Assembly: GCA_017506865.1 (NCBI GenBank) | Contig: JAFCMP010000526.1 | Span: 124,001-188,000, forward strand | DNA length: 64,000 nt | Direction: 5' to 3' | From: Tribonema minus | Lineage: Eukaryota > Sar > Xanthophyceae > Tribonematales > Tribonemataceae | Part shown: piece after piece, positions 1-14,390 of the stretch | How positions within the stretch are numbered: the first letter of the stretch is position 1 | How the letters are laid out: the number at the start of each line of letters is the position of its first letter | Made by a program: the position numbers and the translations under genes | Notes under the pieces: generated by a model | Databases searched by the model: none | Told to the model about the DNA's origin: nothing | What the model saw: only the letters and a program-made list of their open reading frames with translations

Positions 1-3000
1 GAAACACAAAGCTTGGGGTAGAAAAGTTCAAAAGGGGTTCATCAGCAGACTCACCGCTCTGATTGATGGTCTTGACGCGGAACAGGTATGATGTGCCCTC
101 TGCCAAGCCTGTTGCGGTGACTGTAGTTCCAGTGATGGTGTCTGAGATGGCTGCGTAGCTGGTGTCGCTGTCTGCAGCTGCCTTCACCTCCACCACATAG
201 CTGGTCACCACATGGCCAGGTGACACAGGTGCTGTCCAGCTAAGGCCAACCGTTGTCGGGGACATGGCAGTTGCTGACAGACCGGTTGGCGCACCCGGCA
301 CTGCTGGAAAGATGAACACGTTGTCACTACTAGCGCTACCTGCGCCTTCCCCGGCCGCATTGGTGGCAAAGACCTGAAATGTGTAGTTCTGTGCTACTGT
401 GAGCCCCGTCACTTCCAGTGTCAATGTATTGCCGTCAACACTGGTAGCATTGTTCACTGTGGAGGTGCCAGCTTGCTGGTATGCTATGCGGAACTGTGAG
501 ATGGCTGCATTGTTGCTGGCAGGTGCTGTCCAGGTTACGGCGGCATTGCCTGTGGCAATGCTGGGTATGACAGATACAATGCTGCAGTGCAACAGGCGGC
601 AGCAAAGAGTAGCCATGATGATGGTCAGCATCACACTTAATTCATGTGCTTCTGGTGAGTCACGCAGGTGCCAAAAGTGCTAATAGGTACCTAGCAGCAG
701 CCTTGCACTCATGTTTGCGCTTCACCAGCTGCCTGGCATGGTACGCTGGTAATACAAACAGGTTTGTACAAGCAATATCTACTCAAGCCGATCTCTCAAG
801 TATTGCTAGCATGCAGTCATATCTTGCCCGTGTTCCATCATGGTATCATTAGCCAGCAACTCCGTACACATTGCTCACCTGACAATGGATGGTGCAGCAG
901 GCACTGCATATGATGTCAATGCCACTGCAGAGAAGGCTGTCACCGCATTGCCCTTGTCAAGGACCGCAGTTGAGGCAATGGTCACCCCTCCCGCAGTCAG
1001 CGCTGAGCAGTAGAGGTAGGGCCCATCTGCTGTCAATGATCCAGCACTGTCGAAAACAACAGTCTTGCTCAAAGCACCCGTGTTGACGTCCGATGTTGCA
1101 GTGTCCAGCAGCACACAGGCGGTGCCGGTCAAAGACACCACAGCTGTCATATCTGCAACATCACAACAACAGCAGCAGGGTATCATCCAATATTCAGACC
1201 TCGGGTACTGACAGTGTGCATCTTTGTGATACTGTGCATGTATATCAAACACAAATTTCAGGCAAATTGATGGCGGCTTACTCACATGTAGGCGATCAGG
1301 CTGCATTTCACAATGTTGACAGCAATTCAAAAGGTGCTTGTGTGCTATCAAATCACCTCTTCATGGCAAAAGCATCTGCTACTAGTATTACCGCAAGGAC
1401 CGATGCCCTCAGGCTGATGCCAAGCAACACTTGAAGCGATGACCTGCAGGCAAAAGACACACGCTGGTGCAATTGTGCTTGTCAATGAATAGCCCAGCAC
1501 CACTTGCTGAGTGCTGTTGCATTCCTTACCTCCATTAGCCACCGTCTGGCTGTTGGTAGCAGCGAACAAAACCTGCAGCTGTGTAGCATGCGCCAGCACA
1601 ACGCCACCAGCACTGCCAGTTGCGACAGCAGCTGCATTTGCCTTGTACCGCAGCCCCAGTGACCCATAGATGCCTATTCGGACTGCAGCTGCAAGCAGTG
1701 TATATGCGCTAGTGCCTGTGCATCAACAGCAGCAACAAAGGCAGCAGGCAGTCTTGAGCATGAGTTTTCAACTGGAGCAAAGTGTAATTCATCAAGGGAC
1801 AGCCATCAATGCATTGCAAAAGTCACTCACGTTGGCAAGACGTGCTAGCGCGGGAGTCAGAGTCTACATCATGATGATGACATAGAGTCATGTGTGGCTA
1901 CTAGTATGCTAGGAGGCAAGTTCTGCTGCCATTGAAATCTTGCACGGGGCACCATTATGCCTCAGGCTGCAAGTGGGTTGTGGTCCCATTTGCCCTTACA
2001 TCAAGTCCAACCCTACAATTAACTTCAACGCTTATCTTAGCCCTCGTCTGAAACCCTACCCTGCATCCTCATCCAGACGGTCTTCCTGCACCCACCGTCA
2101 AGCTGTGATGTGACATACTGATGACATGGAGACATGTGTGTGGCTACTAGTATGCTAGGAGGCAAGTACTGCTGCTGTCAAGAACTTGCACGGGGTACAA
2201 TGCCTCCAAGGGGGTTTTGGCCCCGTTTGCCGTCACACTTATAGTAAGTCCAGTCCCTAATCTAGAGCCAACACTGAAAATCTAACCTGCATCCCCATCT
2301 AGACCCTTCTTCTTCACGCATCGGCAGTTGTTGATGTGACATAGCAGGTTACTGGGCCTGCATGGAGCGAAGGGCTCCTGCTCTATTTGCAATAACCAAA
2401 ATGCGTGAACTACGATCTGATATTGGTTCCAGCAGTTGAGGGCACCTGTGAAAGTAGCTCAAATGCCATAAAAAGCGGAACCACACAAAGGCTCTGCAGT
2501 ATGCTTGGTGCCCCTCAAAAATCCAATGCAAGGCTGCAGGCGATCCGCAAGCGACACTCGGCACATGACGACAAAGGCCCCACCAGAAAAGACCAACTTG
2601 AAGCTTCAAGTTGGCATCAAGGATGCACTGCAGAGTCTGACTCACCGCTTTGATTGATGGTCTTGACACGGAACAGGTATGATGTGCCCTCTGCCAAGCC
2701 TGTTGCGGCGACTGTAGTTCCAGTGATGGTGTCTGAGATCGCTGTGTAGCTGGTGTCGCTATCGGCAGCTGCCTTCACCTCCACCACATAGCTGGTCACC
2801 ACATGGCCAGGTGACACAGGTGCTGTCCAGCTAAGGCCAACCGTTGTCGGGGACATGGCAGTTGCTGACAGACCGGTTGGCGCACCCGGCACTGCTGGAA
2901 AGATGAACACGTTGTCACTACCAGCGCTACCTGCGCCTTCCCCGGCCGCATTGGTGGCAAATACCTGAAATGTGTAGTTCTGTGCTACTGCCAGCCCCGT

Positions 3001-6000
3001 CACTTCCAGTGTCAATGTATTGCCGTTAACACTGGTAGCATTGTTCTCTGTGGAGGTGCCAGCTTGCTGGTATGCTACGCGGAACTGTGAGATGGCTGCA
3101 TTGTTGCTGGCAGGTGCTGTCCAGGTTACGGCGGCATTGCCTGTGGCAATGCTGGGTATGACAGATACAATGCTGCAGTGCAACAGGCGGCAGCAAAGAG
3201 GAAACAGCAGTGCAATGGTAATGGTCAGCGCCACACACGATCCATCTGCATCTGATGAGTCATGCAGGTGCCCAAAGCGTGAATACCTAGCATTAAAGCC
3301 TCAAGCTCATATTGGCGCTTTCACCACCTACCTGGCAAACCATGCTGATAAATATGCAGATGCCAGCAGCCTGAGGTTCAAACAACAAGATCAACTTAAG
3401 CGGATCTCCCAAATTGCTAGCATGCAGTCATGCCGTTGTCTCCGCAAAGTCTTCTTTCAGCATGGCAGAAGTATAACTTGCCAGCAACTCTGTGCACATT
3501 GCTCACCTGACAATGGATGGTGCAGCAGGCACTGCATATGATGTCAGCGCAACTGCTGCAAATGCTGTCACTGCATTGCCCTTGTCAAGGCCTGCTGTTG
3601 AGGCAATGATCACCCCTCCAGCAGTCAGTGCTGAGCAGTAGAGGTAGGGCCCATCTGCTGTCAATGATCCAGTGCTGTCAAAGATCACAGTCTTGCTCAA
3701 AGCACCCGTGTTGACGGCCGATGTTGCAGTGTCCAGAAGCACACAGGCGGTGCCAGTCAAAGACACTACCGTTGTCATATCTGTGGCATGGCAAAAAACA
3801 GCAGCAGGTTTGCATTACTGTCTACGTTACTGTCTACTCTTTAATACTGACAGTGTGTATGTACTTCGAAGCATGAATTAGCGCGCGTGTATACAAAAAT
3901 GTCAGGCAATTGGATGGTGGCTGATTCACATGTAGGCATGCAAGTTGCGGTTGTCAATGTAGACATGTTGGCATTGTTCAGGCAAATTACCTTAAGACCG
4001 TAACAGATGTTGAGAAGGCGGTTTTGGGCGAGCAAATCACCTTGTCAAGGCAACACCGAATGGCTATTCATGAGAAATGATGTCAAGAACCACTGAGACA
4101 AATTACCGTAAAATGCAAAAGCCACACGCTGCTGCAATTGTGCTTGTCAACAAATGGCCCAGCACCGCTTGCTGAGCGCTGGTGCGATGCTCACCTCCAT
4201 TAGCCACTGTCTGGCCGTTGGTGGCAGTGAATACAACCTGCAGCTGTGTCGCATGGGCCAGAACAACACCACCAGCACTGCCAGTTGCGACAGCAGCTGC
4301 ATTCGTCTTGTACCGCAGTCCCAGTGACCCATAGATGCCAGTTCGAACTGTAGCTGCAAGCAGTGTATATGCGCTGGTGCCTGTGCATCAGCAAAAAACC
4401 AAAAAAGGCAGCAGGCATTGAGAGAGGGTGAGTTTTGGAGTCAATCAAAATTACTTCTATATTTCTCAATAGCCATGCACAGTATCCAGCAGTCACCCAT
4501 GTTGGCAATGCCGTGCTGGCGATTCGGAAGAGGTAGGGGCTACATCATGATCATGACATGACTTCAGCCATCAACAAATTTTGATGTGACATACCAGGTT
4601 GTTGGACCTGCATTGAGCGGAGGGCTCCTGCTCTATTGCCACAACTAAAGTTCATGAAGCAATGTTGATTTCCGCAAATAAGTGCACGTGCAAAATAGCT
4701 CAAATGCCGTATAAAGCGGAACCACAAGAACACTCCGCAGTGAGCTTGGTAGCCCCTCAAAGCCAATTGAATTAGCTGCCATAGACACAATTTGTCAAAT
4801 TCATGACCCAGGTAACCGCATCGGATCCTCACAACCTTCAGTGAGAGAGACACCAAGCAACAATGCCTGTGTCAACTTGAGAAAACCCTCAAGGGCGATC
4901 CTGCATAGACAGAATGGTGGGCTGCTCATGATCCACAGCTGCTGCAGCTGCACTCAGCGCATGACGACGAACGCATTCAGAAACACAAAGCTTGGGTAGA
5001 AAAGTTCAAAAGGGGTTCATCAGCAGACTCACCGCTCTGATTGATGGTCTTGACGCGGAACAGGTATGATGTGCCCTCTGCCAAGCCTGTTGCGGTGACT
5101 GTAGTTCCAGTGATGGTGTCTGAGATGGCTGCGTAGCTGGTGTCGCTGTCTGCAGCTGCCTTCACCTCCACCACATAGCTGGTCACCACATGGCCAGGTG
5201 ACACAGGTGCTGTCCAGCTAAGGCCAACCGTTGTCGGGGACATGGCAGTTGCTGACAGACCGGTTGGCGCACCCGGCACTGCTGGAAAGATGAACACGTT
5301 GTCACTACTAGCGCTACCTGCGCCTTCCCCGGCCGCATTGGTGGCAAAGACCTGAAATGTGTAGTTCTGTGCTACTGCGAGCCCCGTCACTTCCAGTGTC
5401 AATGTATTGCCGTCAACACTGGTAGCATTGTTCACTGTGGAGGTGCCAGCTTGCTGGTATGCTACGCGGAACTGTGAGATGGCTGCATTGTTGCTGGCAG
5501 GTGCTGTCCAGGTTACGGCGGCATTGCCTGTGGCAATGCTGGGTATGACAGATACAATGCTGCAGTGCAACAGGCGGCAGCAAAGAGTAGCCATGATGAT
5601 GGTCAGCATCACACTTGATTCATGTGCTTCTGGTGAGTCACGCAGGTGCCAAAAGTGCTAATAGGTACCTAGCAGCAGCCTTGCACTCATGTTTGCGCTT
5701 CACCAGCTGCCTGGCATGGTACGCTGGTAATACAAACAGGTTTGTACAAGCAATATCTACTCAAGCCGATCTCTCAAGTATTGCTAGCATGCAGTCATAT
5801 CTTGCCCGTGTTCCATCATGGTATCATTAGCCAGCAACTCCGTACACATTGCTCACCTGACAATGGATGGTGCAGCAGGCACTGCATATGATGTCAATGC
5901 CACTGCAGAGAAGGCTGTCACCGCATTGCCCTTGTCAAGGACCGCAGTTGAGGCAATGGTCACCCCTCCCGCAGTCAGCGCTGAGCAGTAGAGGTAGGGC

Positions 6001-9000
6001 CCATCTGCTGTCAATGATCCAGCACTGTCGAAAACAACAGTCTTGCTCAAAGCACCCGTGTTGACGTCCGATGTTGCAGTGTCCAGCAGCACACAGGCGG
6101 TGCCGGTCAAAGACACCACAGCTGTCATATCTGCAACATCACAACAACAGCAGCAGGGTATCATCCAATATTCAGACCTCGGGTACTGACAGTGTGCATC
6201 TTTGTGATACTGTGCATGTATATCAAACACAAATTTCAGGCAAATTGACGGCGGCTTACTCACATGTAGGCGATCAGGCTGCATTTCACAATGTTGACAG
6301 CAATTCAAAAGGTGCTTGTGTGCTATCAAATCACCTCTTCATGGCAAAATCATCTGCTACTAGTATTACCGCAAGGACCGATGCCCTCAGGCTGATGCCA
6401 AGCAACACTTGAAGCGATGACCTGCAGGCAAAAGACACACGCTGGTGCAATTGTGCTTGTCAATGAATAGCCCAGCACCACTTGCTGAGTGCTGTTGCAT
6501 TCCTTACCTCCATTAGCCACCGTCTGGCTGTTGGTAGCAGCGAACAAAACCTGCAGCTGTGTAGCATGCGCCAGCACAACGCCACCAGCACTGCCAGTTG
6601 CGACAGCAGCTGCATTTGCCTTGTACCGCAGCCCCAGTGACCCATAGATGCCTATTCGGACTGCAGCTGCAAGCAGTGTATATGCGCTAGTGCCTGTGCA
6701 TCAACAGCAGCAACAAAGGCAGCAGGCAGTCTTGAGCATGAGTTTTCAACTGGAGCAAAGTGTAATTCATCAAGGGACAGCCATCAATGCATTGCAAAAG
6801 TCACTCACGTTGGCAAGACGTGCTAGCGCGGGAGTCAGAGTCTACATCATGATGATGACATAGAGTCATGTGTGGCTACTAGTATGCTAGGAGGCAAGTT
6901 CTGCTGCCATTGAAATCTTGCACGGGGCACCATTATGCCTCAGGCTGCAAGTGGGTTGTGGTCCCATTTGCCCTTACATCAAGTCCAACCCTACAATTAA
7001 CTTCAACGCTTATCTTAGCCCTCGTCTGAAACCCTACCCTGCATCCTCATCCAGACGGTCTTCCTGCACCCACCGTCAAGCTGTGATGTGACATACTGAT
7101 GACATGGAGACATGTGTGTGGCTACTAGTATGCTAGGCGGCAAGTACTGCTGCTGTCAAGAACTTGCACGGGGTACAATGCCTCCAAGGGGGTTTTGGCC
7201 CCGTTTGCCGTCACACTTATAGTAAGTCCAGTCCCTAATCTAGAGCCAACACTGAAAATCTAACCTGCATCCCCATCTAGACCCTTCTTCTTCACGCATC
7301 GGCAGTTGTTGATGTGACATAGCAGGTTACTGGGCCTGCATGGAGCGAAGGGCTCCTGCTCTATTTGCAATAACCAAAATGCGTGAACTACGATCTGATA
7401 TTGGTTCCAGCAGTTGAGGGCACCTGTGAAAGTAGCTCAAATGCCATAAAAAGCGGAACCACACAAAGGCTCTGCAGTATGCTTGGTGCCCCTCAAAAAT
7501 CCAATGCAAGGCTGCAGGCGATCCGCAAGCGACACTCGGCACATGACGACAAAGGCCCCACCAGAAAAGACCAACTTGAAGCTTCAAGTTGGCATCAAGG
7601 ATGCACTGCAGAGTCTGACTCACCGCTTTGATTGATGGTCTTGACACGGAACAGGTATGATGTGCCCTCTGCCAAGCCTGTTGCGGCGACTGTAGTTCCA
7701 GTGATGGTGTCTGAGATGGCTGTGTAGCTGGTGTCGCTATCGGCAGCTGCCTTCACCTCCACCACATAGCTGGTCACCACATGGCCAGGTGACACAGGTG
7801 CTGTCCAGCTAAGGCCAACCGTTGTCGGGGACATGGCAGTTGCTGACAGACCGGTTGGCGCACCCGGCACTGCTGGAAAGATGAACACGTTGTCACTACC
7901 AGCGCTACCTGCGCCTTCCCCGGCCGCATTCGTGGCAAATACCTGAAATGTGTAGTTCTGTGCTACTGCCAGCCCCGTCACTTCCAGTGTCAATGTATTG
8001 CCGTCAACACTGGTAGCATTGTTCACTGTGGAGGTGCCAGCTTGCTGGTATGCTACGCGGAACTGTGAGATGGCTGCATTGTTGCTGGCAGGTGCTGTCC
8101 AGGTTACGGCGGCATTGCCTGTGGCAATGCTGGGTATGACAGATACAATGCTGCAGTGCAACAGGCGGCAGCAAAGAGGAAACAGCAGTGCAATGGTAAT
8201 GGTCAGCGCCACACACGATCCATCTGCATCTGATGAGTCATGCAGGTGCCCAAAGCGTGAATACCTAGCATTAAAGCCTCAAGCTCATATTGGCGCTTTC
8301 ACCACCTACCTGGCAAACCATGCTGATAAATATGCAGATGCCAGCAGCCTGAGGTTCAAACAACAAGATGCTACTTAAGCGGATCTCCCAAATTGCTAGC
8401 ATGCAGTCATGCCGTTGTCTCCGCAAAGTCTTCTTTCAGCATGGCAGAAGTATAACTTGCCAGCAACTCTGTGCACATTGCTCACCTGACAATGGATGGT
8501 GCAGCAGGCACTGCATATGATGTCAGCGCAACTGCTGCAAATGCTGTCACTGCATTGCCCTTGTCAAGGCCTGCTGTTGAGGCAATGATCACCCCTCCAG
8601 CAGTCAGTGCTGAGCAGTAGAGGTAGGGCCCATCTGCTGTCAATGATCCAGTGCTGTCAAAGATCACAGTCTTGCTCAAAGCACCCGTGTTGACGGCCGA
8701 TGTTGCAGTGTCCAGAAGCACACAGGCGGTGCCAGTCAAAGACACTACCGTTGTCATATCTGTGGCATGGCAAAAAACAGCAGCAGGTTTGCATTACTGT
8801 CTACGTTACTGTCTACTCTTTAATACTGACAGTGTGTATGTACTTCGAAGCATGAATTAGCGCGCGTGTATACAAAAATGTCAGGCAATTGGATGGTGGC
8901 TGATTCACATGTAGGCATGCAAGTTGCGGTTGTCAATGTAGACATGTTGGCATTGTTCAGGCAAATTACCTTGAGACCGTAACAGATGTTGAGAAGGCGG

Positions 9001-9957
9001 TTTTGGGCGAGCAAATCACCTTTTCAAGGCAACACCGAATGGCTATTCGTGAGAAATGACGTCAAGAACCACTGAGACAAATTACCGTAAAATGCAAAAG
9101 CCACACGCTGCTGCAACTGTGCTTGTCAACAAATGGCCCAGCACCGCTTGCTGAGCGCTGGTGCGATACTCACCTCCATTAGCCACTGTCTGGCCGTTGG
9201 TGGCAGTGAATACAACCTGCAGCTGTGTAGCATGGGCCAGAACAACACCACCAGCACTGCCAGTTGCGACAGCAGCTGCATTCGTCTTGTACCGCAGTCC
9301 CAGTGACCCATAGATGCCAGTTCGAACTGTAGCTGCAAGCAGTGTATATGCGCTGGTGCCTGTGCATCAGCAAAAAACCAAAAAAGGCAGCAGGCATTGA
9401 GAGAGGGTGAGTTTTGGAGTCAATCAAAATTACTTCTATATTTCTCAATAGCCATGCACAGTATCCAGCAGTCACCCATGTTGGCAATGCCGTGCTGGCG
9501 ATTCGGAAGAGGTTAGGGGCTACATCATGATCATGACATGACTTCAGCCATCAACAAATTTTGATGTGACATACCAGGTTGTTGGACCTGCATTGAGCGG
9601 AGGGCTCCTGCTCTATTGCCACAACTAAAGTTCGTGAAGCGATGTTGATTTCCGCAAATAAGTGCACGTGCAAAATAGCTCAAATGCCGTATAAAGCGGA
9701 ACCACAAGAACACTCCGCAGTGAGCTTGGTAGCCCCTCAAAGCCAATTGAATTAGCTGCCATAGACACAATTTGTCAAATTCATGACCCAGGTAACCGCA
9801 TCGGATCCTCACAACCTTCAGTGAGAGAGACACCAAGCAACAATGCCTGTGTCAACTTGAGAAAACCCTCAAGGGCGATCCTGCATAGACAGAATGGTGG
9901 GCTGCTCATGATCCACAGCTGCTGCAGCTGCACTCAGCGCATGACGACGAACGCATT
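1..9957. repeat. Two near-identical 4978-bp tandem copies inside the FN3 gene
   Basis: Sequence from position 1 recurs from 4979 with only scattered single-base changes; exon borders repeat at an offset of 4978 (879 to 5857, 1530 to 6508, 2646 to 7624). Each copy holds two B-C-D modules (A-type at the left, B-type at the right). A third partial copy starts at 9958 and stays alike through the D exon to about 10565, then diverges into sequence resembling the other module type. Near identity that includes introns points to recent unequal exchange or gene conversion. Confidence 0.95.
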
Positions 9958-12908
9958 CAGAAACACAAAGCTTGGGGTAGAAAAGTTCAAAAGGGGTTCA
10001 TCAGCAGACTCACCGCTCTGATTGATGGTCTTGACGCGGAACAGGTATGATGTGCCCTCTGCCAAGCCTGTTGCGGTGACTGTAGTTCCAGTGATGGTGT
10101 CTGAGATGGCTGCGTAGCTGGTGTCGCTGTCTGCAGCTGCCTTCACCTCCACCACATAGCTGGTCACCACATGGCCAGGTGACACAGGTGCTGTCCAGCT
10201 AAGGCCAACCGTTGTCGGGGACATGGCAGTTGCTGACAGACCGGTTGGCGCACCCGGCACTGCTGGAAAGATGAACACGTTGTCACTACTAGCGCTACCT
10301 GCGCCTTCCCCGGCCGCATTGGTGGCAAAGACCTGAAATGTGTAGTTCTGTGCTACTGCGAGCCCCGTCACTTCCAGTGTCAATGTATTGCCGTCAACAC
10401 TGGTAGCATTGTTCACTGTGGAGGTGCCAGCTTGCTGGTATGCTACGCGGAACTGTGAGATGGCTGCATTGTTGCTGGCAGGTGCTGTCCAGGTTACGGC
10501 GGCATTGCCTGTGGCAATGCTGGGTATGACAGATACAGTGCTGCAGTGCAACAGGCGGCAGCAAAGAGGAAACAGCAGTGCTTTGGTGTTGGTCAGCGAC
10601 ACACATGTGCATCTGGTGAGTCACGCAGGCGCACAATACGTCAATGCCTAGCAGCACTTCAAAGCTCATATTCATGCTACCACCAGGCTATCTCACATAG
10701 CATGCTGATCAATATGCTGAACCCAAAGACCCACACATCAATTTGCTACAAAGGCTGCTTGCACTTGATGACAAGCATGCGCTCATGCCGCTGTCTCGGA
10801 GACACTGTGTTTCACCATGATATTCATTGCCAGCAGCTCTGTGCACCTGGCTCACCTGACAGTGGATGGTGCAGCAGGCACCGCATATGATGTCAAAGCC
10901 ACTGCAGTGAACGCTGTCACTGCATTGCCCTTGTCAAGGCCCGCTGTTGAGGCAATGGTCACCCCGCCGGCAGTCAGCGATGAGCAGTAGAGGTAGGGCC
11001 CGTCTGCTGTCAATGATCCAGTGCTGTCAAATATCACAGTCTTGCTCACAGCGCCCGTGTTCACCGCAGATATTGCAGTGTCCAGCAGCACACAGGAGGC
11101 GGTGCCAGTCAACGAAATGACGACAGTCATGTCTGTGGCAGACGGGAGGGGCAGTGCGGTTGGGGGCAAGTACAACGCCAATCGTGTTGGTCATGTATAC
11201 TCTGAAGTACAAGTATTTCTCATGACATGTGGACATGCAAGCATGCTACAGCTCCTCAATACAAACAAGCCTCAGGGTCAACATGAATGCATTGGCCTCA
11301 TCTTTTCAATTAGACAGAGATAGTTGCAACGATCAGTGAGATTGTGCAAGCAACACTGCCATTTTGATAGCAATGCATGCAAGCGTTGTGCCGACTTGTG
11401 ACAAATGCTGATCATTTTCAATTGCACGACCAGGACGCCACGAGCTGACTTACTGCTGAGCAATTGATGTAGCATTCCTTACCTCCATTAGCCACCGTCT
11501 GGCTGTTAGTAGCATTGAACACGACCTGTAGCTGTGCAGCTCGCGCGAGAACAACGCCGCCAGCACTGCCAGTTGTAACAGCAGCCGTGCCCGACTTGTA
11601 TTGAAGTTGAAGTGACCCATAGATCCCAGTTCTAACCGCATCAGTTAGCGTCGTGTATGCACTGGTGCCTGTGTAACACCAGTGGAGCAAGGGGAGCCAA
11701 GTGGGCAATATGAGAATGCTGAACATCAGATTGTCACAACGTCTTGATGGTAACGTGCTCAGTGCTAAATGACCACATGGCATGACCTGACCACTTGCGA
11801 GCCGAAGGCTTGAGTGCCATAAGCCTTGCTGCGCAAGACTCTGACTCAAAGCCTACAGCTTCAGCCGCAGACCTAAGGTCACTTTAGTAAAGTGTCAATC
11901 AGTTTCTGCCACGAAAGTTCTTTCCGCAATGCATGTCTCTGGCAGTGTACAGTTGTGCCATGTAGTCTAGTATATAACCGTGTACTTTGTGAAGCAACAA
12001 GGAAGAGTATTCCATGCAACGAGGTGTGCAGTGACTGTCACTAAAATTGTGGCGCGTTCCATTGCACGATGCCACTTTCACCAAATGGTTAGTCAAAGCG
12101 ATATCGTTTGAAGTATGCATCAAGGAAGAGTATTTCATGCACGAAAATGGGCAGGTACGGGCAATGACTACCACTGAGCTTGTGGCGCACTCCATTCGCA
12201 CAATGTCGGTTCACCAAATGGTTTGTCAAAGCAATATTGTGTATAAGTTTGCCATCAGCTGGTGCCAGCCTTGTTAGATGCAGATGGCACATGCATCAAC
12301 TAGCAGAGGCACTCTCTTGTTGTGTTAGATTTGCACAACAATATTCGCAACAGACAACGGCTTCGGCATACTCCAATGCAGAAGTTGCAACATGCTGTTG
12401 CTTTGATGGTACGCCATGACATAGCCGCTTTCATCATTCCTCGACACCAACGTGCTCGCAATGCCATTGCCGTCAGGTATCACCTGAGCCAGCGACACTC
12501 CACGGCACTGCACTTGCTTACAAACAGGTACTGCAAACACGCATGTCCTGTACTTGCTGTGCCTCTATGGCGCTGTGCAGTGTCCAGAACAAAGACAATT
12601 GATAACTTAGTTGAACGACGTATGACAGCAGTACCACGCTTGTCATTCCACTGGCGTCACGTACCATCAGTGCTGACTGCCCGCACTTGAACAAAGTATG
12701 ATGTCCCCTCCTGAAGGCCGGTGACTGCAGCAGTCACCGTGACTGAGTTGCTGCTGACTGTGTCCGTCGCATTGGAAAAGGTGGTGCCGTCAACGCTGAC
12801 TTGAACTTGATAACTGTCGACTGTGTCCGTTGCAGCATCCCAGCTGACGCTGAGCGCTGTTGGGGATGCTGCCACTGCTGTCAGGTTCGCCGGTGCGCCT
12901 GGAGCTGC
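55..12908 (-). CDS. Fibronectin type III / Ig-like repeat protein (partial, multi-exon)
   Basis: Sixteen exons can be placed; the gene leaves the window at the left and its 5' end is unresolved. In coding order: FN3 exon 12908-12665; then module B-C-D five times: 11668-11483, 11132-10856, 10540-10014; 9359-9174, 8759-8486, 8150-7624; 6693-6508, 6130-5857, 5559-5033; 4380-4195, 3780-3507, 3172-2646; 1715-1530, 1152-879, 581-55. All borders are GT-AG; phases are B 1-1, C 1-2, D 2-1, so one module is phase-symmetric and can be duplicated without a frameshift. D (about 175 residues) encodes two FN3 domains, with the hallmark LSWTAPVSPG and the AVTWTAP strand. B plus C (about 153 residues) look like one bacterial-type Ig-like domain (TNSQTVANGG, then LTADGPYLYCSALTAGG). 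FN3/Ig arrays are usually extracellular adhesion or matrix proteins, so a surface role is inferred. No signal peptide or membrane anchor is visible. Confidence 0.8.
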
Positions 12909-14390
12909 CTCATCACAAGGTCCAGCAAAGCCGGAACAGAATGAGCACACGGGTCATAACTAGTTGTCATTGGTGATGACTTGCATTCCTCATTGTTGCT
13001 CACCCAACCGTCAGAGTGACATCATTCAATGCTTGCCTGAGAGGCAAAATGAATTCTGACGGAGAACGTACGTGCTACTCCTTAAACATAGCAGCAACGT
13101 TCTAGGCAACTTCCAGCTCCTGACAACATGCTGGCCTTGTTGCAATGCAGCTTCATCTGACTTTGCATTCAACCCTTTTTGTCTGAGAGGGAAGTTTTTC
13201 TTTCCAACCTCTCAAAGGAGCTGCTGTCAAGTGGTAGCGGAAGTCTTAAGCTGATGCATGATGTGATTTCGAGTTGACTGGCACAGTGCATGTACATATG
13301 ATTGGGACAGGTACCCTACGAGCTGTACTTAGGGTTAGGGTTAGCAATGGCAGCCTGATTGCATCTGTACAACACGAACGTATGAATTGTCCCACAAGAG
13401 CAACAGCTTGCATGGCCTAGATGGGCCTACTGTAGCTTCACTCAAGATTCCGACCTCACAAGGCTGGGACAGCAGTGGTCCCCCTGCATTGGTCTCCCCT
13501 GCATTGGTCTCCCCATATCAGTCATGCTCTGCTAATGCATTTGGTATAACTTCAGTAGTAGGCGGCTTCTTGTTCAAGTGTCTCCTTGTACTACATCCAC
13601 TATTTATGTCTAACAACGATTTTAAAACAAGACAATTTCCCCCCCCGATATATAGCAGGAGCAACACCAGGTGCCTCATATCATGTTTTTATTTCTTTTG
13701 TATGTTTGGGCTCATCTTTTGAAAGTTTAGCGTGAAGTATGATTCATGTTTTATCCAAGTTATCAGTTTTTCTTTGGTGCATTATTGCAGTAGTAATCAT
13801 ACTTTTTTAACGCTTTAAACCGCAACATGACGGTACTGAAGCTGCAATGCCAAGGAGTGTTCCAGCTTCAAACATCTCAATTTCGAAAAAAAATTGGATG
13901 TGATTCAAAGGTTTTGTTGTGGATTTGATTTTGACATTAGCTCGTCACGGTCCAGTAGCGGGGTTTCTTTTTTTGAGCGTGAAGCCTTTCAAGTTAAATC
14001 TTGTCATTTGCAGTATGTATGTATACGCATTGACTTGTTTGAGTTTAGCAGTGCGCGAAAGTAGAACAGCAACTTTCAGCGTGTCTGATGGGATTTACGG
14101 TTCTGCATATTACAAAGCAACAGGGTTTATGTTGCTGGCGTTTGCTGTCTGTGCTTGAACAGTCATAAATCAAGAGTTTTAGTCGGACTCATCATTTCGA
14201 CTTTGAATGAACCTGCTGCTTGTAATTGGCACTTCGTTGATGTGGTACGGTTATTTTCGTTCGCTAGCATTTACTGGTGGGGATCTTAAATTACAATCAG
14301 TAACGTATGACAAAAACAAACGGGCGAGAACGCGAAGGTCCAGTCTGGCCTGCACTCTCAAAGCAGGATGCAGGTGCAGAAAATTAGCGA
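12909..14390. other. Intergenic, AT-rich stretch without a supported gene
   Basis: I see no convincing exon. From about 13600 to 14330 base composition is clearly more AT-rich than the rest, with a run of C at about 13640. A 16-bp unit is doubled at about 13488-13516 and a short TTAGGG-type block lies at about 13330. Short ORFs here have no recognisable motif. The right end probably contains the 3' UTR of the minus-strand gene at 14391-15918, because TTACA (TGTAA on the minus strand) lies at 14291-14295. Confidence 0.5.

Noticed and set aside
13919..14158. 79-codon plus-strand ORF in the AT-rich island
   Set aside because: No motif, no splice context and low coding character.
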